Source of the DNA: Paenibacillus sp. DMB5
GTDB lineage: Bacteria > Bacillota > Bacilli > Paenibacillales > Paenibacillaceae
Length of the DNA stretch: 64,000 bases
Reading direction: 5' to 3'
Assembly (NCBI RefSeq): GCF_001517085.1
Contig: NZ_LRAC01000143.1
Coordinates: forward strand, 1-64,000
This document shows positions 42,421-51,153 of this stretch, piece after piece. The position numbers and the translations under genes are program-made. Below the pieces are notes generated by a model. The model was not told the DNA's origin. It did not search any database and saw nothing but the letters and a program-made list of their open reading frames with translations. The stretch's first letter is position 1; each line of letters begins with the position of its first letter.

Positions 42421-42655
42421 AGCGGCGCATGTGTGTGATTCAAAGGGATTTTTCCCTTTGAGGGAGCCAATCAGCGGCTCATTTGCGTGATTCAAAGGGA
42501 TTTTTCCCTTTGAGGGAGTCGATCAGCGGCTCATGCGTGATTCAAAGGGATTTTTCCCTTTGAGGGAGCCAATAAGCGCGCATACGCGCATTCAAAGGGA
42601 TTTTTCCCTTTGAGGGAGCCGATCAGCGCTGCATACGCGCATTCAAAGGGATTTT
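42421..42655. repeat. Tandem array of about 50-bp double-hairpin units
   Basis: Four complete units and a fifth truncated one. The core is the perfect palindrome CAAAGGGATTTTTCCCTTTG at 42441, 42493, 42543 and 42593 (spacing 52, 50, 50), then CAAAGGGATTTTCC at 42643. Between cores lies AGGGAGCCGATCAGCGGCTC or a variant, whose GAGCC/GGCTC arms form a second hairpin in the better copies. It sits between the hemY terminator and the CapA-like promoter. Confidence 0.92.
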
Positions 42656-42690
42656 CCGTTAATCTGACCCGGCCTGGCCCGGGGAGAAAT

Positions 42691-42725
42691 AAAAAAAAAC
42701 GGTGAAGCCTGGCTTCACCGTTTCT
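42691..42725 (-). terminator. Terminator of the hemE-hemH-hemY operon
   Basis: On the minus strand AAACGGTGAAGCC-AG-GCTTCACCGTTT is followed by an unbroken T run. Confidence 0.92.
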
Positions 42726-42727
42726 TC

Positions 42728-44179
42728 TTATCGGACCGCCGGCTCAAGCTCATGCTGGTTATTTAAACCGGCAGCAGCGGCCCCCGCGGCCTCCTTCGCC
42801 TGCCTGATGCAATCCGGCAGGCCGATGGCATCATAGCCTGCTCCAAAAGCGTATACGCCGGGCAGCTTCTGCCCCAGCTCACTGCGCAGCCCGGCAATCC
42901 GGGCCGGATGGCCGACCGGATATTGCGGCATGGAGCGGCGGAGCCGGGTGATTTCCGCAAACAGCGGTTTGGCGGTAATCCCCATAATCTCGCGCAGATC
43001 CTTCAGCACCAGCTCGGTCAGCGCCGCATCCGGCAGCTCTACATTCTGCTCATCCCCGGAGCGGCCGACATAGCAGCGCAGCAGTACCTTATCGTCCGGG
43101 CTGGTATGCAGCCACTTGGTCGAGGTCCAGGTGCACGCCGTTATATTCCGTCCCTCTTTGCGTGGAACCAGAAAGCCCGAGCCGTCATATTCAGTAACAA
43201 TGTCCTTTTTGGCAAAGGCCAATACAACATTGGCTACGGAGACATAGTTGACATCCTCCAGCGGTGCCACATCTACATGCGGACGGAGCAGGCCTGCGGC
43301 GGCAAAATCCTGCACCGTAACGAAAATATCATCCGCCTGCAGTACTTCGCCGCTGTCCAGCTGCACGAAATAACGCGAGGCTTCTGTTATTCCGCTCTGT
43401 TTAATAGCCACTGCAGCCGTTCCGGTCCGCTGCTCAACATCGTGCAGCTCCTGTATCAGCGCCTGCACAAGACTTTGCAGTCCACCCCGGAAGGTAAGGA
43501 AGGCACTTTTCTTGGTTCCGGTATGAGTCTCCACCGGCTTGCGGCCCGTGGTCATTCCCCGGATCAGACTTCCGTACTTGCGCTCTATCTCTCCGAACTG
43601 CGGAAAGGTTGCCTGAAGGCTGATCTTGCGCATATCGCCGGCATAAATACCGGCCAGCAGCGGCTCGGTCATGTTCTCCAGCACCTCTGTCCCCAGGCGG
43701 CGCTCGATCAGCTCGCCCAGCGACTCATCCTCCTTGCTCCGTCGCGGCGGGAGCACGAAGTCCAGCATGGCCCGCATTTTGCCGCTGAAGGAGACAAGAC
43801 CGCTCTGCAGAAACGGCTTCAGTTCGGTCGGAATACCAAGAACCAGCCCCGCAGGCATTGGATGCAGCTTGCCCTTTTGCAGTATGTACGTCTTTTTGGC
43901 ATTCGGATTGGTAGTCACCAGCTCGTGATCAAGATTCAGCTCCTGGGCCAGCTCGACCATGGCTGTTTTGCGGGCCAGGAAGGAATCCGGGCCTTTCTCG
44001 ATAACGAAGCCCTCACGCTGCAGCGTCTCAATTTTGCCGCCCAGGACGTTTTCTTTCTCCAGGAGAACGATGTCGGGCTGCACGCCTGCCTCCCGGTAAT
44101 ACTTGCGCACATAAAAAGCGGCGCTGAGGCCGCTAAGGCCTCCGCCGATAATCACGACTTTGCGGCGCGAACCGGTCAT
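42728..44179 (-). CDS. hemY: Coproporphyrinogen III / protoporphyrinogen oxidase
   Basis: FAD enzyme of 483 residues (HemY, now CgoX) that oxidises coproporphyrinogen III to coproporphyrin III with oxygen in the Gram-positive heme route. The dinucleotide fold is VVIIGGGLSGLSAAFYVRKY; next come GGKIETLQREGFVIEKGPDSFLA in outline and the C-terminal FAD contact GVYAFGAGYDAIGLPDCI. Its start overlaps the hemH stop (ATGA). Last gene of the operon, directly before the terminator. Confidence 0.95.
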   Translation of the reverse strand: MTGSRRKVVIIGGGLSGLSAAFYVRKYYREAGVQPDIVLLEKENVLGGKIETLQREGFVIEKGPDSFLARKTAMVELAQELNLDHELVTTNPNAKKTYILQKGKLHPMPAGLVLGIPTELKPFLQSGLVSFSGKMRAMLDFVLPPRRSKEDESLGELIERRLGTEVLENMTEPLLAGIYAGDMRKISLQATFPQFGEIERKYGSLIRGMTTGRKPVETHTGTKKSAFLTFRGGLQSLVQALIQELHDVEQRTGTAAVAIKQSGITEASRYFVQLDSGEVLQADDIFVTVQDFAAAGLLRPHVDVAPLEDVNYVSVANVVLAFAKKDIVTEYDGSGFLVPRKEGRNITACTWTSTKWLHTSPDDKVLLRCYVGRSGDEQNVELPDAALTELVLKDLREIMGITAKPLFAEITRLRRSMPQYPVGHPARIAGLRSELGQKLPGVYAFGAGYDAIGLPDCIRQAKEAAGAAAAGLNNQHELEPAVR

Positions 44180-45126
44180 GGCTGGTTCACCTTTAATTCT
44201 CCAGCTTTGGCACGGACCACATCGCTGAGAACAGACATATAGGCCGGATCACTGTTCAATGACTCAATGCGCATGAGACGCAGATCCAGCTCGGAAGCCA
44301 GCGCCTGGGCCTCTATGTCCAGATCGTACAGCACTTCGAGATGGTCGGATACGAATCCGATCGGTGCCGACAAAATATATTTCACTTCACTCTTCGCCAG
44401 CTCGCGCATCGTATCGAGGATATCCGGGCCAAGCCACGGCTCTGCCGTTCTGCCGGCGCTCTGCCAAGTAAACTGCCAATTGGTTACACCGGTCTGCTCC
44501 GCAATGGCCTGCGAGGTTGCAAGCAGCTGATCCACGTAAGGGTCGCCCATGGCCAGAATCCGCTCAGGCAGACTGTGCGCACTGAACAGCACCCGCACAT
44601 CCCCCCGTAACGCTCCTGACTCTTCGAACTGGTCCAGCTTCGCAGATACCCGGCGGCTGAGCACATCAACCAGCTCAGGATGCAGGTGGTAGCTTTCCAC
44701 GAATTCCATGGTGATTCCGCAGGCCTCCGCTTTTTCTTTTGCCCGCTTAATGTATGTTCCTACGCTCATAACCGAATAATGCGGCGCGAGCACGACACCT
44801 ACAGCATGATTAATGCCGTCACGCACCATCTCCTCCACGCCGTCCTCGATAAATGGCTTGGCATGCTTAAGTCCCTGGTAGCACACATACTCTACGTCAC
44901 CGCCGGATTTGTTCAGTGCATCCTGCAGCGCTTCAACCTGCCGGTTCGTATTTTCCCGCAGCGGGAATACGCCTCCGACAATCGCCTCATAACGATCCTT
45001 CAGCTCCTTGAGCTGTTCTGCAGTCGGGGCATACCCGCGCCGGATATGGGTGTAGTAAGCCTCAACTCCGTCCAGGCTCTCGGGTGTGCCGTAGGACATC
45101 ACAAGTACACCAATTTTTGCAGTCAT
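44176..45126 (-). CDS. hemH: Coproporphyrin III ferrochelatase
   Basis: 316-residue enzyme (HemH/CpfC) that inserts Fe2+ into coproporphyrin III. The catalytic His is in VLFSAHSLPERI and the catalytic Glu region is APIGFVSDHLEVLYDLD. VLVMSYGTPESLDGVEAYY and the Q(S)AGRTAEPWLGP block are typical. It is a water-soluble, [2Fe-2S]-free Bacillus type. It starts 18 nt after the hemE stop. Confidence 0.95.
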   Translation of the reverse strand: MTAKIGVLVMSYGTPESLDGVEAYYTHIRRGYAPTAEQLKELKDRYEAIVGGVFPLRENTNRQVEALQDALNKSGGDVEYVCYQGLKHAKPFIEDGVEEMVRDGINHAVGVVLAPHYSVMSVGTYIKRAKEKAEACGITMEFVESYHLHPELVDVLSRRVSAKLDQFEESGALRGDVRVLFSAHSLPERILAMGDPYVDQLLATSQAIAEQTGVTNWQFTWQSAGRTAEPWLGPDILDTMRELAKSEVKYILSAPIGFVSDHLEVLYDLDIEAQALASELDLRLMRIESLNSDPAYMSVLSDVVRAKAGELKVNQP

Positions 45127-45144
45127 GGATTCCAGCTCCTTGTA

Positions 45145-46206
45145 TTAGATTTGCGGCTTGGCCGCCTGTTTCAGCGCCTGCTTCGAATAGTCATGGATAT
45201 ATTCCGTCAGCTCTCTTAGAGTATCCAGCGAAGCCTCGGGAAATAAGCCGTGCCCCAGGTTAAAAATATATCCCGGCTGCTGTATACCTTCGTCGATCAG
45301 ATCCTTCGCCCGTTCCTTGAGCAGCTCCATCGGTGCAGTCAGCAGGTAAGGATCGAGGTTGCCCTGAACGGCAAAGCCCTCTCCGATTCGGCGTCTGCCC
45401 TCAGTCAGGCTTACACGCCAGTCCAGTCCGATTACATCGGTCTGCAGCCCCTTAAGGCTTGGCAGGAGCTCTCCTGAGCTGACGCCGGGAAAATAAATTT
45501 TCGGTACATCAAGATCAGATAATTCGGCAAAAATACGGGAAATCGTTGGCAGCACGTAGCGCTCGAAATCACGCGGGGCCAGAGCTCCGACCCAGCTGTC
45601 GAACAGCTGGAAGGCCTTGCCGCCGCTCTTTACATGGGCCCGCAGGTAAGCGATAACCATATCGCCCAGCTTATCCATCAGCTTTTCCCAGACACGCGGC
45701 TGGCTGAACATCATTTCCTTGGTCCGGTGATAGCTCTTGGAAGGTCTGCCTTCTATCAGATAACTGGCAATCGTGAACGGAGCGCCCGCAAACGTAATCA
45801 GCGGCACATCAAGCTCCTTGTCCAGAATAGCGATCGTCTCCAGCACATGGCCGAGATCACCCTCTACGTCAATCGGTTTCAGCCGGTCTACGTCGGCAGC
45901 GGTCGCAATGGGATTCTCGATGACCGGGCCGATATTCTTCACGATGTCGAACTGCACACCGATTGAAGCGACCGGATTCATAATGTCGGAATACAAGATA
46001 GCCGCATCCACACCCAGCTTGCGCACGGGCATCAAGGTTACTTCGGCCGCAAGCTCCGGCTGGCTGCAGATTTCGAGCAGCGAATATTTCTCCTTGATTT
46101 TACGGTACTCGGGATCATAACGGCCGGCCTGCCGCATGTACCATACGGGAACGTGGTCCGTCTCCTGCCGTCTGCAGGCGCGGATAAAAGTGTCATTGTA
46201 GGTCAT
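45145..46206 (-). CDS. hemE: Uroporphyrinogen decarboxylase
   Basis: Converts uroporphyrinogen III to coproporphyrinogen III; 353 residues. Signature 1 is VPVWYMRQAGRYDPEYR; the catalytic Asp is in ILYSDIMNP; FAGAPFTIASYLIEG and GLDWRVSL with NLGHGLFPEASLD complete the barrel. GGAGATC lies 5-7 nt before the ATG at 46206. First gene of the hemE-hemH-hemY operon, in the same order as Bacillus subtilis. Confidence 0.96.
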   Translation of the reverse strand: MTYNDTFIRACRRQETDHVPVWYMRQAGRYDPEYRKIKEKYSLLEICSQPELAAEVTLMPVRKLGVDAAILYSDIMNPVASIGVQFDIVKNIGPVIENPIATAADVDRLKPIDVEGDLGHVLETIAILDKELDVPLITFAGAPFTIASYLIEGRPSKSYHRTKEMMFSQPRVWEKLMDKLGDMVIAYLRAHVKSGGKAFQLFDSWVGALAPRDFERYVLPTISRIFAELSDLDVPKIYFPGVSSGELLPSLKGLQTDVIGLDWRVSLTEGRRRIGEGFAVQGNLDPYLLTAPMELLKERAKDLIDEGIQQPGYIFNLGHGLFPEASLDTLRELTEYIHDYSKQALKQAAKPQI

Positions 46207-46262
46207 GATAAGATCTCCATTGAATTTAGATTTGATAGGATAGTTGCACACGCATATAACTT

Positions 46263-46291
46263 ATTATGCCCCTTTTAAAAGTTGGTAACAA
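46263..46291 (-). promoter_or_regulatory. Promoter of the hemE-hemH-hemY operon
   Basis: On the minus strand TTGTTA and CATAAT are 17 nt apart, about 57 nt upstream of hemE. Confidence 0.65.
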
Positions 46292-46445
46292 CCGTTCTCG
46301 CCGTCCTAGAATGACAATCCAATGACATTACTATGACAAGTGTTGCACCGGAAAGAGGAAAATATATGATATACTGATAGAATGTCAATTTTTCGTGAAT
46401 TTTTTCGCAAATAATCTGAATCTGCTGAAAGGAAGTGAAAGCACT

Positions 46446-47666
46446 TTGAAGAATTGGGAGACCTGGAAAATCAACCTCATGGTGCTTTGGTTTGGCCAGT
46501 TTCTTGTAAATGCCGGTATGACTATGATTACCCCGTTCCTGTCGCTTTATCTCGCCAAAGATCTGGGTGTCACGGGTGACAGGGAGATCGGCCTCTGGGC
46601 CGGACTTATTTTTGCCGCAAATTTTCTGACCTCATTTATATTCCAGCCGCTGTGGGGTAAGCTTGCCGATAAATACGGCCGCAAAATCATGCTGCTGCGC
46701 TCCAGCTTCGGCATGGCCATTGTCATTGTGCTGATGGGCTTCGCCCAGACCCCGATGCAGCTGTTGCTGCTCCGGCTGCTGAACGGGACGATCTCCGGCT
46801 TCAATCCGGCCTCTATCGCCCTGGTGTCAGGGACGACACCCAAGCACCGCATGGGCTTTGCCATGGGCCTGATGCAGTCCGGCTCGGTGGCCGGGACCAT
46901 CCTTGGACCGCTCATCGGGGGCTTGCTTGCTGACTGGATCGGCTTCCGGCCGATTTTTTATGTTGTCGGTGCCTTGCTGTTCGTAGCTTCATTACTCGCC
47001 TTATTCCTGGTAAAAGAAAAATTCAACCGTGTAGAGGCTGCCAAAGTTCCGCAGGTGTCTGTACTGGAGGGCTTTAAGGAGCTGGCCAAGGTGCCGCAGC
47101 TGCCTGCACTGTTCGGTGTTACCTTTCTGCTGCAGTTTGCGATGATCAGCCCGATGTCGCTGCTGCCGATCTACGTGGAGAAACTGCACGGATCAGCCGT
47201 TAATATCGCCTTCTGGGCGGGAATGGTCAGCGCAGTAACCGGGATCTCTAACATGCTGGCGTCGCCGCTATTAGGTAAGCTAAGTGACAAGGTCGGGGCC
47301 CATCGCATTCTGACGTATGCGCTAATTGGAGCGGCACTGTTCCTGATTCCGCAGGCTTTTGTGACCAGTGTGTGGCAGCTGATTGTAGTCCGGTTCCTGA
47401 TGGGGGTGTTCATGGGAGGCCTGCTGCCGAGTGTGAACGCGCTGATCCGCTCCTACACCCCTGACGGGAAGGAAAGCAGGGCCTTCGGCTTCAACAGCAG
47501 CACGCTGGCCCTGGGGAATATGCTTGGTGCGGTAATCGGCGGTTTTTTGTCGGGTTATATCGGAATCGAAGGCCTGTTCATAATCTCCGGCGCCTTCCTG
47601 CTGATTAACACGGTCTGGGTGCGGCTTAAGCTGTACAAGCCGGGCCGGCATCAGTTGTTCCGCTAA
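46446..47666 (+). CDS. MFS multidrug efflux transporter
   Basis: 406-residue, twelve-helix transporter of the drug:H+ antiporter-1 type, close in outline to MdtG. GKLADKYGRKIMLLRS is the TM2-TM3 motif A, LLRLLNGTISGFNPASIALV contains motif B/C elements, and AGTILGPLIGGLLAD is the antiporter motif (G-x8-G-x3-GP-x2-GG). The start is TTG 46446 (KNWETWKIN), with AAGGAAG upstream; an in-frame GTG at 46395 lacks a ribosome site. The substrate is unknown. Confidence 0.88.
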   Translation: MKNWETWKINLMVLWFGQFLVNAGMTMITPFLSLYLAKDLGVTGDREIGLWAGLIFAANFLTSFIFQPLWGKLADKYGRKIMLLRSSFGMAIVIVLMGFAQTPMQLLLLRLLNGTISGFNPASIALVSGTTPKHRMGFAMGLMQSGSVAGTILGPLIGGLLADWIGFRPIFYVVGALLFVASLLALFLVKEKFNRVEAAKVPQVSVLEGFKELAKVPQLPALFGVTFLLQFAMISPMSLLPIYVEKLHGSAVNIAFWAGMVSAVTGISNMLASPLLGKLSDKVGAHRILTYALIGAALFLIPQAFVTSVWQLIVVRFLMGVFMGGLLPSVNALIRSYTPDGKESRAFGFNSSTLALGNMLGAVIGGFLSGYIGIEGLFIISGAFLLINTVWVRLKLYKPGRHQLFR

Positions 47667-47682
47667 GGCTCGGGTGTGATGC

Positions 47683-48312
47683 TTACTTCACCATTGCCAG
47701 AGCCAGGCCGTCATATGCAGGCAGGAGCGTGCTGGTCAGCCGTTCGTCGCCGGCAATCATCTCGTTGAACCGGCGCATCGCCTGCACTGCCGGCCCGTTC
47801 TTGTCCGTATTCAGTGTGCGTCCCCGAAGGAAGATGTTATCTCCGGCGATGATTGCTCCCGGCGAGGCCAGCCGGATCGCGTACTCCAGATAGTTCGGAT
47901 AGTTTTCCTTGTCCGCATCGATAAAAAAGAAATCAAAGGTCCGGCCCTCCGCTTCGAGCAGCTTGAGACTGTCCAGCGCAGGGCCGATTTTGTATTCGGC
48001 GTTATCAGCAAAGCCCGCCTTGGCCAAATGGCTCTGGGCCAGCTGCGCATACTCCGGCTTCAGCTCAAGCGAGGTCAGCTGCCCGCCGCCGGCGAAGCCG
48101 CGGCACAGGCAGATGCCGCTGTATCCGCCCAGTGCGCCGATTTCCAGGATGCGCGTGGACCGTGAGAGGCTGACCAGCATCGTCAGCAGCCGGCCATAGC
48201 CGGGGGCGATGGACACCTCTGGCATCCCGTTTTCGGCGATCGCTTTTTTTACCTCCAGCAATAATTCATCTTCTGTGTACAGCTGTTCGCTGTATTCTTC
48301 CTGATTTGGCAT
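47683..48312 (-). CDS. SAM-dependent O-methyltransferase (COMT-like)
   Basis: 209-residue class I methyltransferase of the metal-dependent catechol O-methyltransferase family. The SAM site is ILEIGALGGYSGICL; metal and catalytic residues lie in FFFIDADKENYPNYLEYA and GDNIFLRGRTLN; AMRRFNEMIAGDERLTSTLLPAYDGLALA is the usual C-terminus. AAGGAG precedes the ATG at 48312. It converges on the MFS gene (16-nt gap). The substrate is unknown. Confidence 0.9.
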   Translation of the reverse strand: MPNQEEYSEQLYTEDELLLEVKKAIAENGMPEVSIAPGYGRLLTMLVSLSRSTRILEIGALGGYSGICLCRGFAGGGQLTSLELKPEYAQLAQSHLAKAGFADNAEYKIGPALDSLKLLEAEGRTFDFFFIDADKENYPNYLEYAIRLASPGAIIAGDNIFLRGRTLNTDKNGPAVQAMRRFNEMIAGDERLTSTLLPAYDGLALAMVK

Positions 48313-48503
48313 ATGTATTCTCCTTATCATGTTGTGAAGTCCCGCTCATTCCCCTATACTGAAAAGGATTGGCTAGGCCAAGCTTTACTAAGCGTATGCA
48401 TGTATGGGATAAAGACGGTACAGGGTACCTCTTTGCTTATCTGCTTTTCTTATTGTACTGGCTGGGTGCAACCATCTACAAGCTAAACGGAGTTGAGCGC
48501 ATT

Positions 48504-49643
48504 TTGGGTAAATTACAACTGATCGCCACCGCCCCTATGGGGCTGGAGGCTGTAGTAGCACGCGAATTGAACGAATTGGGTTATGAGACCACCACCGAGA
48601 ACGGGCGGGTATTGTTCAGCGGGGATCTTATCGATATCTGCCGCTGTAACTTATGGCTGCGTACCTCTGACCGGGTGCTGATCAAAATGGGCCAGTTCCC
48701 TGCCCGGACCTTCGACGAGCTGTTCGAAGGGGTCAAGGCCATTAACTGGGAGGATTGGATTCCCGAGAACGGCGAGTTCCCGGTGGAGGGACGTTCACAC
48801 AAATCCCAGCTTACCAGCGTACCCGCCTGTCAGGGGATTGTCAAGAAGGCGATTGTTGAGAAGCTGAAGCAGTCGTACCGCACCGAGTGGTTCCCGGAGA
48901 ACGGGCCGCGTTATGTCGTTGAAGTCATTCTGCTGAATGACATCGCGTTGATTACACTGGACACCACCGGTCCTGCACTGCACAAGCGCGGCTACCGCCG
49001 CCAGGCAACCGAAGCACCGCTGAAGGAGACAATGGCCGCCGCTCTCATCCAGCTCAGCCGCTGGAACGGACACCGTCCGCTGTACGATCCGTGCTGCGGC
49101 TCCGGCACGATCCTGATCGAGGCGGCGATGATCGCCTGGAACATCGCGCCCGGACTGCGCCGTTCATTTCCGTCCGAGCACTGGCCGGAGATTCCGAAGC
49201 GCCTGTGGGAAGAAGCCCGCGATGAGGCCTTTGATGCTGTGCGTGACGATTACCCGCTGCAGCTGACCGGTACCGACATTGATCCGGCTGCGATTGAAAT
49301 TGCCGAAGCCGCTGCCAAGAGCGCCGGTCTGGCCGGAGAAATTACGTTCAAGCATATGGCTGCCGCCAAAGCCCGCCCTGAAGGCGAGTACGGCTGCATC
49401 ATCACGAATCCTCCTTACGGCGAGCGGATCAGTAACGACAAGGAAGTAGAGAAGCTTACCCGCCAGTTCGGCGAGATGATGCTGTATCTGCCGACCTGGT
49501 CCTTCTTCGCGATCAGCCCCTATAAGGAGTTCGAGCAGTACTACGGGCGCAAAGCGGACAAGCGCCGCAAGCTGTACAACGGCCGGATCGAATGCCAGTA
49601 CTATCAGTACCTGGGACCGCTCCCGCCGCGCAACCCTCAATAA
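48504..49643 (+). CDS. THUMP-domain rRNA methyltransferase (RlmL/YpsC-like)
   Basis: 379-residue RNA N2-guanine methyltransferase. LQLIATAPMGLEAVVARELNELGY opens the ferredoxin-like/THUMP RNA-binding part; the Rossmann domain has DPCCGSGTILIEAAM (SAM), GTDIDPAAIEIA and the catalytic TNPPYGERI. The expected target is a 23S rRNA guanine, as for RlmL. The TTG at 48504 follows GGAG and coincides with the start of family homology; the in-frame extension to 48369 is unlike the family. Confidence 0.9.
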   Translation: MGKLQLIATAPMGLEAVVARELNELGYETTTENGRVLFSGDLIDICRCNLWLRTSDRVLIKMGQFPARTFDELFEGVKAINWEDWIPENGEFPVEGRSHKSQLTSVPACQGIVKKAIVEKLKQSYRTEWFPENGPRYVVEVILLNDIALITLDTTGPALHKRGYRRQATEAPLKETMAAALIQLSRWNGHRPLYDPCCGSGTILIEAAMIAWNIAPGLRRSFPSEHWPEIPKRLWEEARDEAFDAVRDDYPLQLTGTDIDPAAIEIAEAAAKSAGLAGEITFKHMAAAKARPEGEYGCIITNPPYGERISNDKEVEKLTRQFGEMMLYLPTWSFFAISPYKEFEQYYGRKADKRRKLYNGRIECQYYQYLGPLPPRNPQ

Positions 49644-49653
49644 GGGATTAGAC

Positions 49654-49703
49654 AAGAGCCTTAGACCACCGCAGCTTTGCTGTACGGGTCTAAGGCTCTT
49701 TTT
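49654..49703 (+). terminator. Terminator after the RlmL-like gene
   Basis: AAGAGCCTTAGACC and GGGTCTAAGGCTCTT pair over 14 bp, followed by TTT; the A-rich side may also serve the opposite strand. Confidence 0.9.
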
Positions 49704-49753
49704 GAGGCTACATGTAAGTTGTATTTCAAAGCTCTGCTTATTTGTTCCTTCTG

Positions 49754-50578
49754 CTAGAACATCAGCTTATCCGGGTCAGTCCCGATCCGCTCACCGGCAT
49801 CCAGCGCGCTGATTGCACTTACTTCTTCAGACGACAGCTCGAAATCAAAGATTTCGCTGTTCTCCCTGATCCGGGACGGAGTGACCGACTTCGGAATAAT
49901 CACGATCCGGTTCTGCAGCCCCCAGCGCAAAATCACTTGGGACACGGTCTTGCCATGCTTACCGGCAATACCCTGCAGCAGTTCGTTATCCTGCAGTCTG
50001 CCCTTCATCAGCGGCGCCCAGGCCTCAATCTGGATCTGGTGCTGTACGCAGTAGTCATGCAGCTCCTTCTGGATAAACCGCGGGTGCAGCTCCACCTGAT
50101 TGACGGCAGGCACGATACCGCTGTCCTTGCGCAGCTCCTCCAGATGATGAATCTGGAAATTACTGACGCCGATTGCCCGTACGCGGCCTTCTTCATACAA
50201 GCGTTCGAGTGCGCGCCAGGTGTCTTTATATTTGTCCTTGCCCGGCCAATGAATCAGGTACAAGTCGATAATATCAAGCCCAAGCTTTTGGCAGCTGGTG
50301 TCAAAGGCCTTCAGCGTAGTGTCATAGCCCTGATCGGAATTCCACACTTTGGTGGTAACAAACAGGCTGTCACGCGCCACTCCGCTTGACGCAATCGACT
50401 GGCCTACCTCTTCCTCATTGCCATATACTGCCGCAGTATCGATGCTCCGGTATCCCAGCTCAAGTGCGGTTGTTACCGCATTAGCCACCTCGGCTCCCTC
50501 TGCTTTGAACGTGCCAAGACCAAACCAGGGCATATGAACCCCGTTATTCAGAATCGTGCTGTCATTAAGATGCTTCAT
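49754..50578 (-). CDS. Aldo/keto reductase (YvgN-like)
   Basis: 274-residue NADPH-dependent reductase with a single TIM barrel. The catalytic tetrad is visible: Asp and Tyr in SIDTAAVYGNEEEVG, Lys in FVTTKVWN and His in YLIHWPGK. NADPH contacts are in IGVSNFQIHHLEEL and VIIPKSVTPSRI. It is closest in outline to the Bacillus glyoxal/methylglyoxal reductases YvgN and YtbE. A 46-nt nested palindrome lies in its leader. Confidence 0.93.
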   Translation of the reverse strand: MKHLNDSTILNNGVHMPWFGLGTFKAEGAEVANAVTTALELGYRSIDTAAVYGNEEEVGQSIASSGVARDSLFVTTKVWNSDQGYDTTLKAFDTSCQKLGLDIIDLYLIHWPGKDKYKDTWRALERLYEEGRVRAIGVSNFQIHHLEELRKDSGIVPAVNQVELHPRFIQKELHDYCVQHQIQIEAWAPLMKGRLQDNELLQGIAGKHGKTVSQVILRWGLQNRIVIIPKSVTPSRIRENSEIFDFELSSEEVSAISALDAGERIGTDPDKLMF

Positions 50579-50624
50579 ACCGTTTCATTCCCTCCTCAAA
50601 TAATGGCGGCTGCCGCCTATGTAA

Positions 50625-50670
50625 GCAGAAACGGCTTTGCCGTCCTTTAAAGGACGGTATCCGTTTCTGC
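50625..50670. repeat. Nested palindrome upstream of the aldo/keto reductase
   Basis: GCAGAAACGG and CCGTTTCTGC flank the 18-bp perfect palindrome CCGTCCTTTAAAGGACGG. No T run follows on the minus strand, so it is not an ordinary terminator. Confidence 0.85.
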
Positions 50671-50802
50671 GAGAAATATAAGGATCATTTATGATGTGCA
50701 ACCTGTAAATCCTTATATTTTAAAAATCCATTCAACAACCTGTCCATTATAACATGAGCCGCAGCACGTTCCCAAATGAGAGAGGTTTCTTGTATGAAAC
50801 AG

Positions 50803-50831
50803 AAAAAGCCTCCGCCCGAAAGCGGAGACTT
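50803..50831 (-). terminator. Terminator after the Cys-rich protein gene
   Basis: On the minus strand GTCTCCGC-TTTCGG-GCGGAGGC is followed by TTTTT. Confidence 0.85.
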
Positions 50832-50873
50832 TGCCCGGGTACACCGGCACATCCGGCAGCCCGAAATCTGAAT

Positions 50874-51116
50874 TTATTCTTTAACTGCCGCCGGCTTCTT
50901 TACAAAAGCTTCCGCCTTCGCCAGCACCTCATCCTCAGTAGGAGCACTTACATAACGTCCGTTAATATAGATAAAGGCCCGTTTGCCGCATGGTCCGCAG
51001 TAGGACTTGCAGCCGACTTTGATCTCTGCATCCGGTGCCATCTTGCGCAGCTTGGGCATAATCGTCTTCATTCTGGTGTGATTGCACTGATCACAAATCT
51101 GTATTTCGTTAGCCAT
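50874..51116 (-). CDS. Small Cys-rich thioredoxin-like protein (DUF1450-like)
   Basis: 80-residue protein with four-plus cysteines in the pattern CDQCNHTR, VGCKSYCGPCGKRAFIYING and the end SAPTEDEVLAKAEAFV. The beta-alpha arrangement with a GCxxxCGPCxxxxFxxxNG block resembles DUF1450/YuzB-type proteins, which have a [2Fe-2S] ferredoxin-like thioredoxin fold; the first CxxC is unusual for them. It is 37 nt downstream of the HesB-like gene, which supports an iron-sulfur or redox link. Confidence 0.6.
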   Translation of the reverse strand: MANEIQICDQCNHTRMKTIMPKLRKMAPDAEIKVGCKSYCGPCGKRAFIYINGRYVSAPTEDEVLAKAEAFVKKPAAVKE

Positions 51117-51153
51117 GGAGCAACCCTTCTTTGTCCTTATTTACAGCGGCGGT

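Noticed and set aside
42421..42655. CRISPR array
   Set aside because: The repeats are palindromic and evenly spaced, but the intervals between them are variants of one another, not unique spacers, and no cas gene is present.
42908..44242. 444-residue plus-strand frame opposite hemY
   Set aside because: Exactly antisense to an unambiguous gene, with no motifs and no ribosome site.
48369..48503. Membrane-like N-terminal extension of the RlmL-like enzyme
   Set aside because: No ribosome site; family homology begins at the TTG at 48504, which has one.
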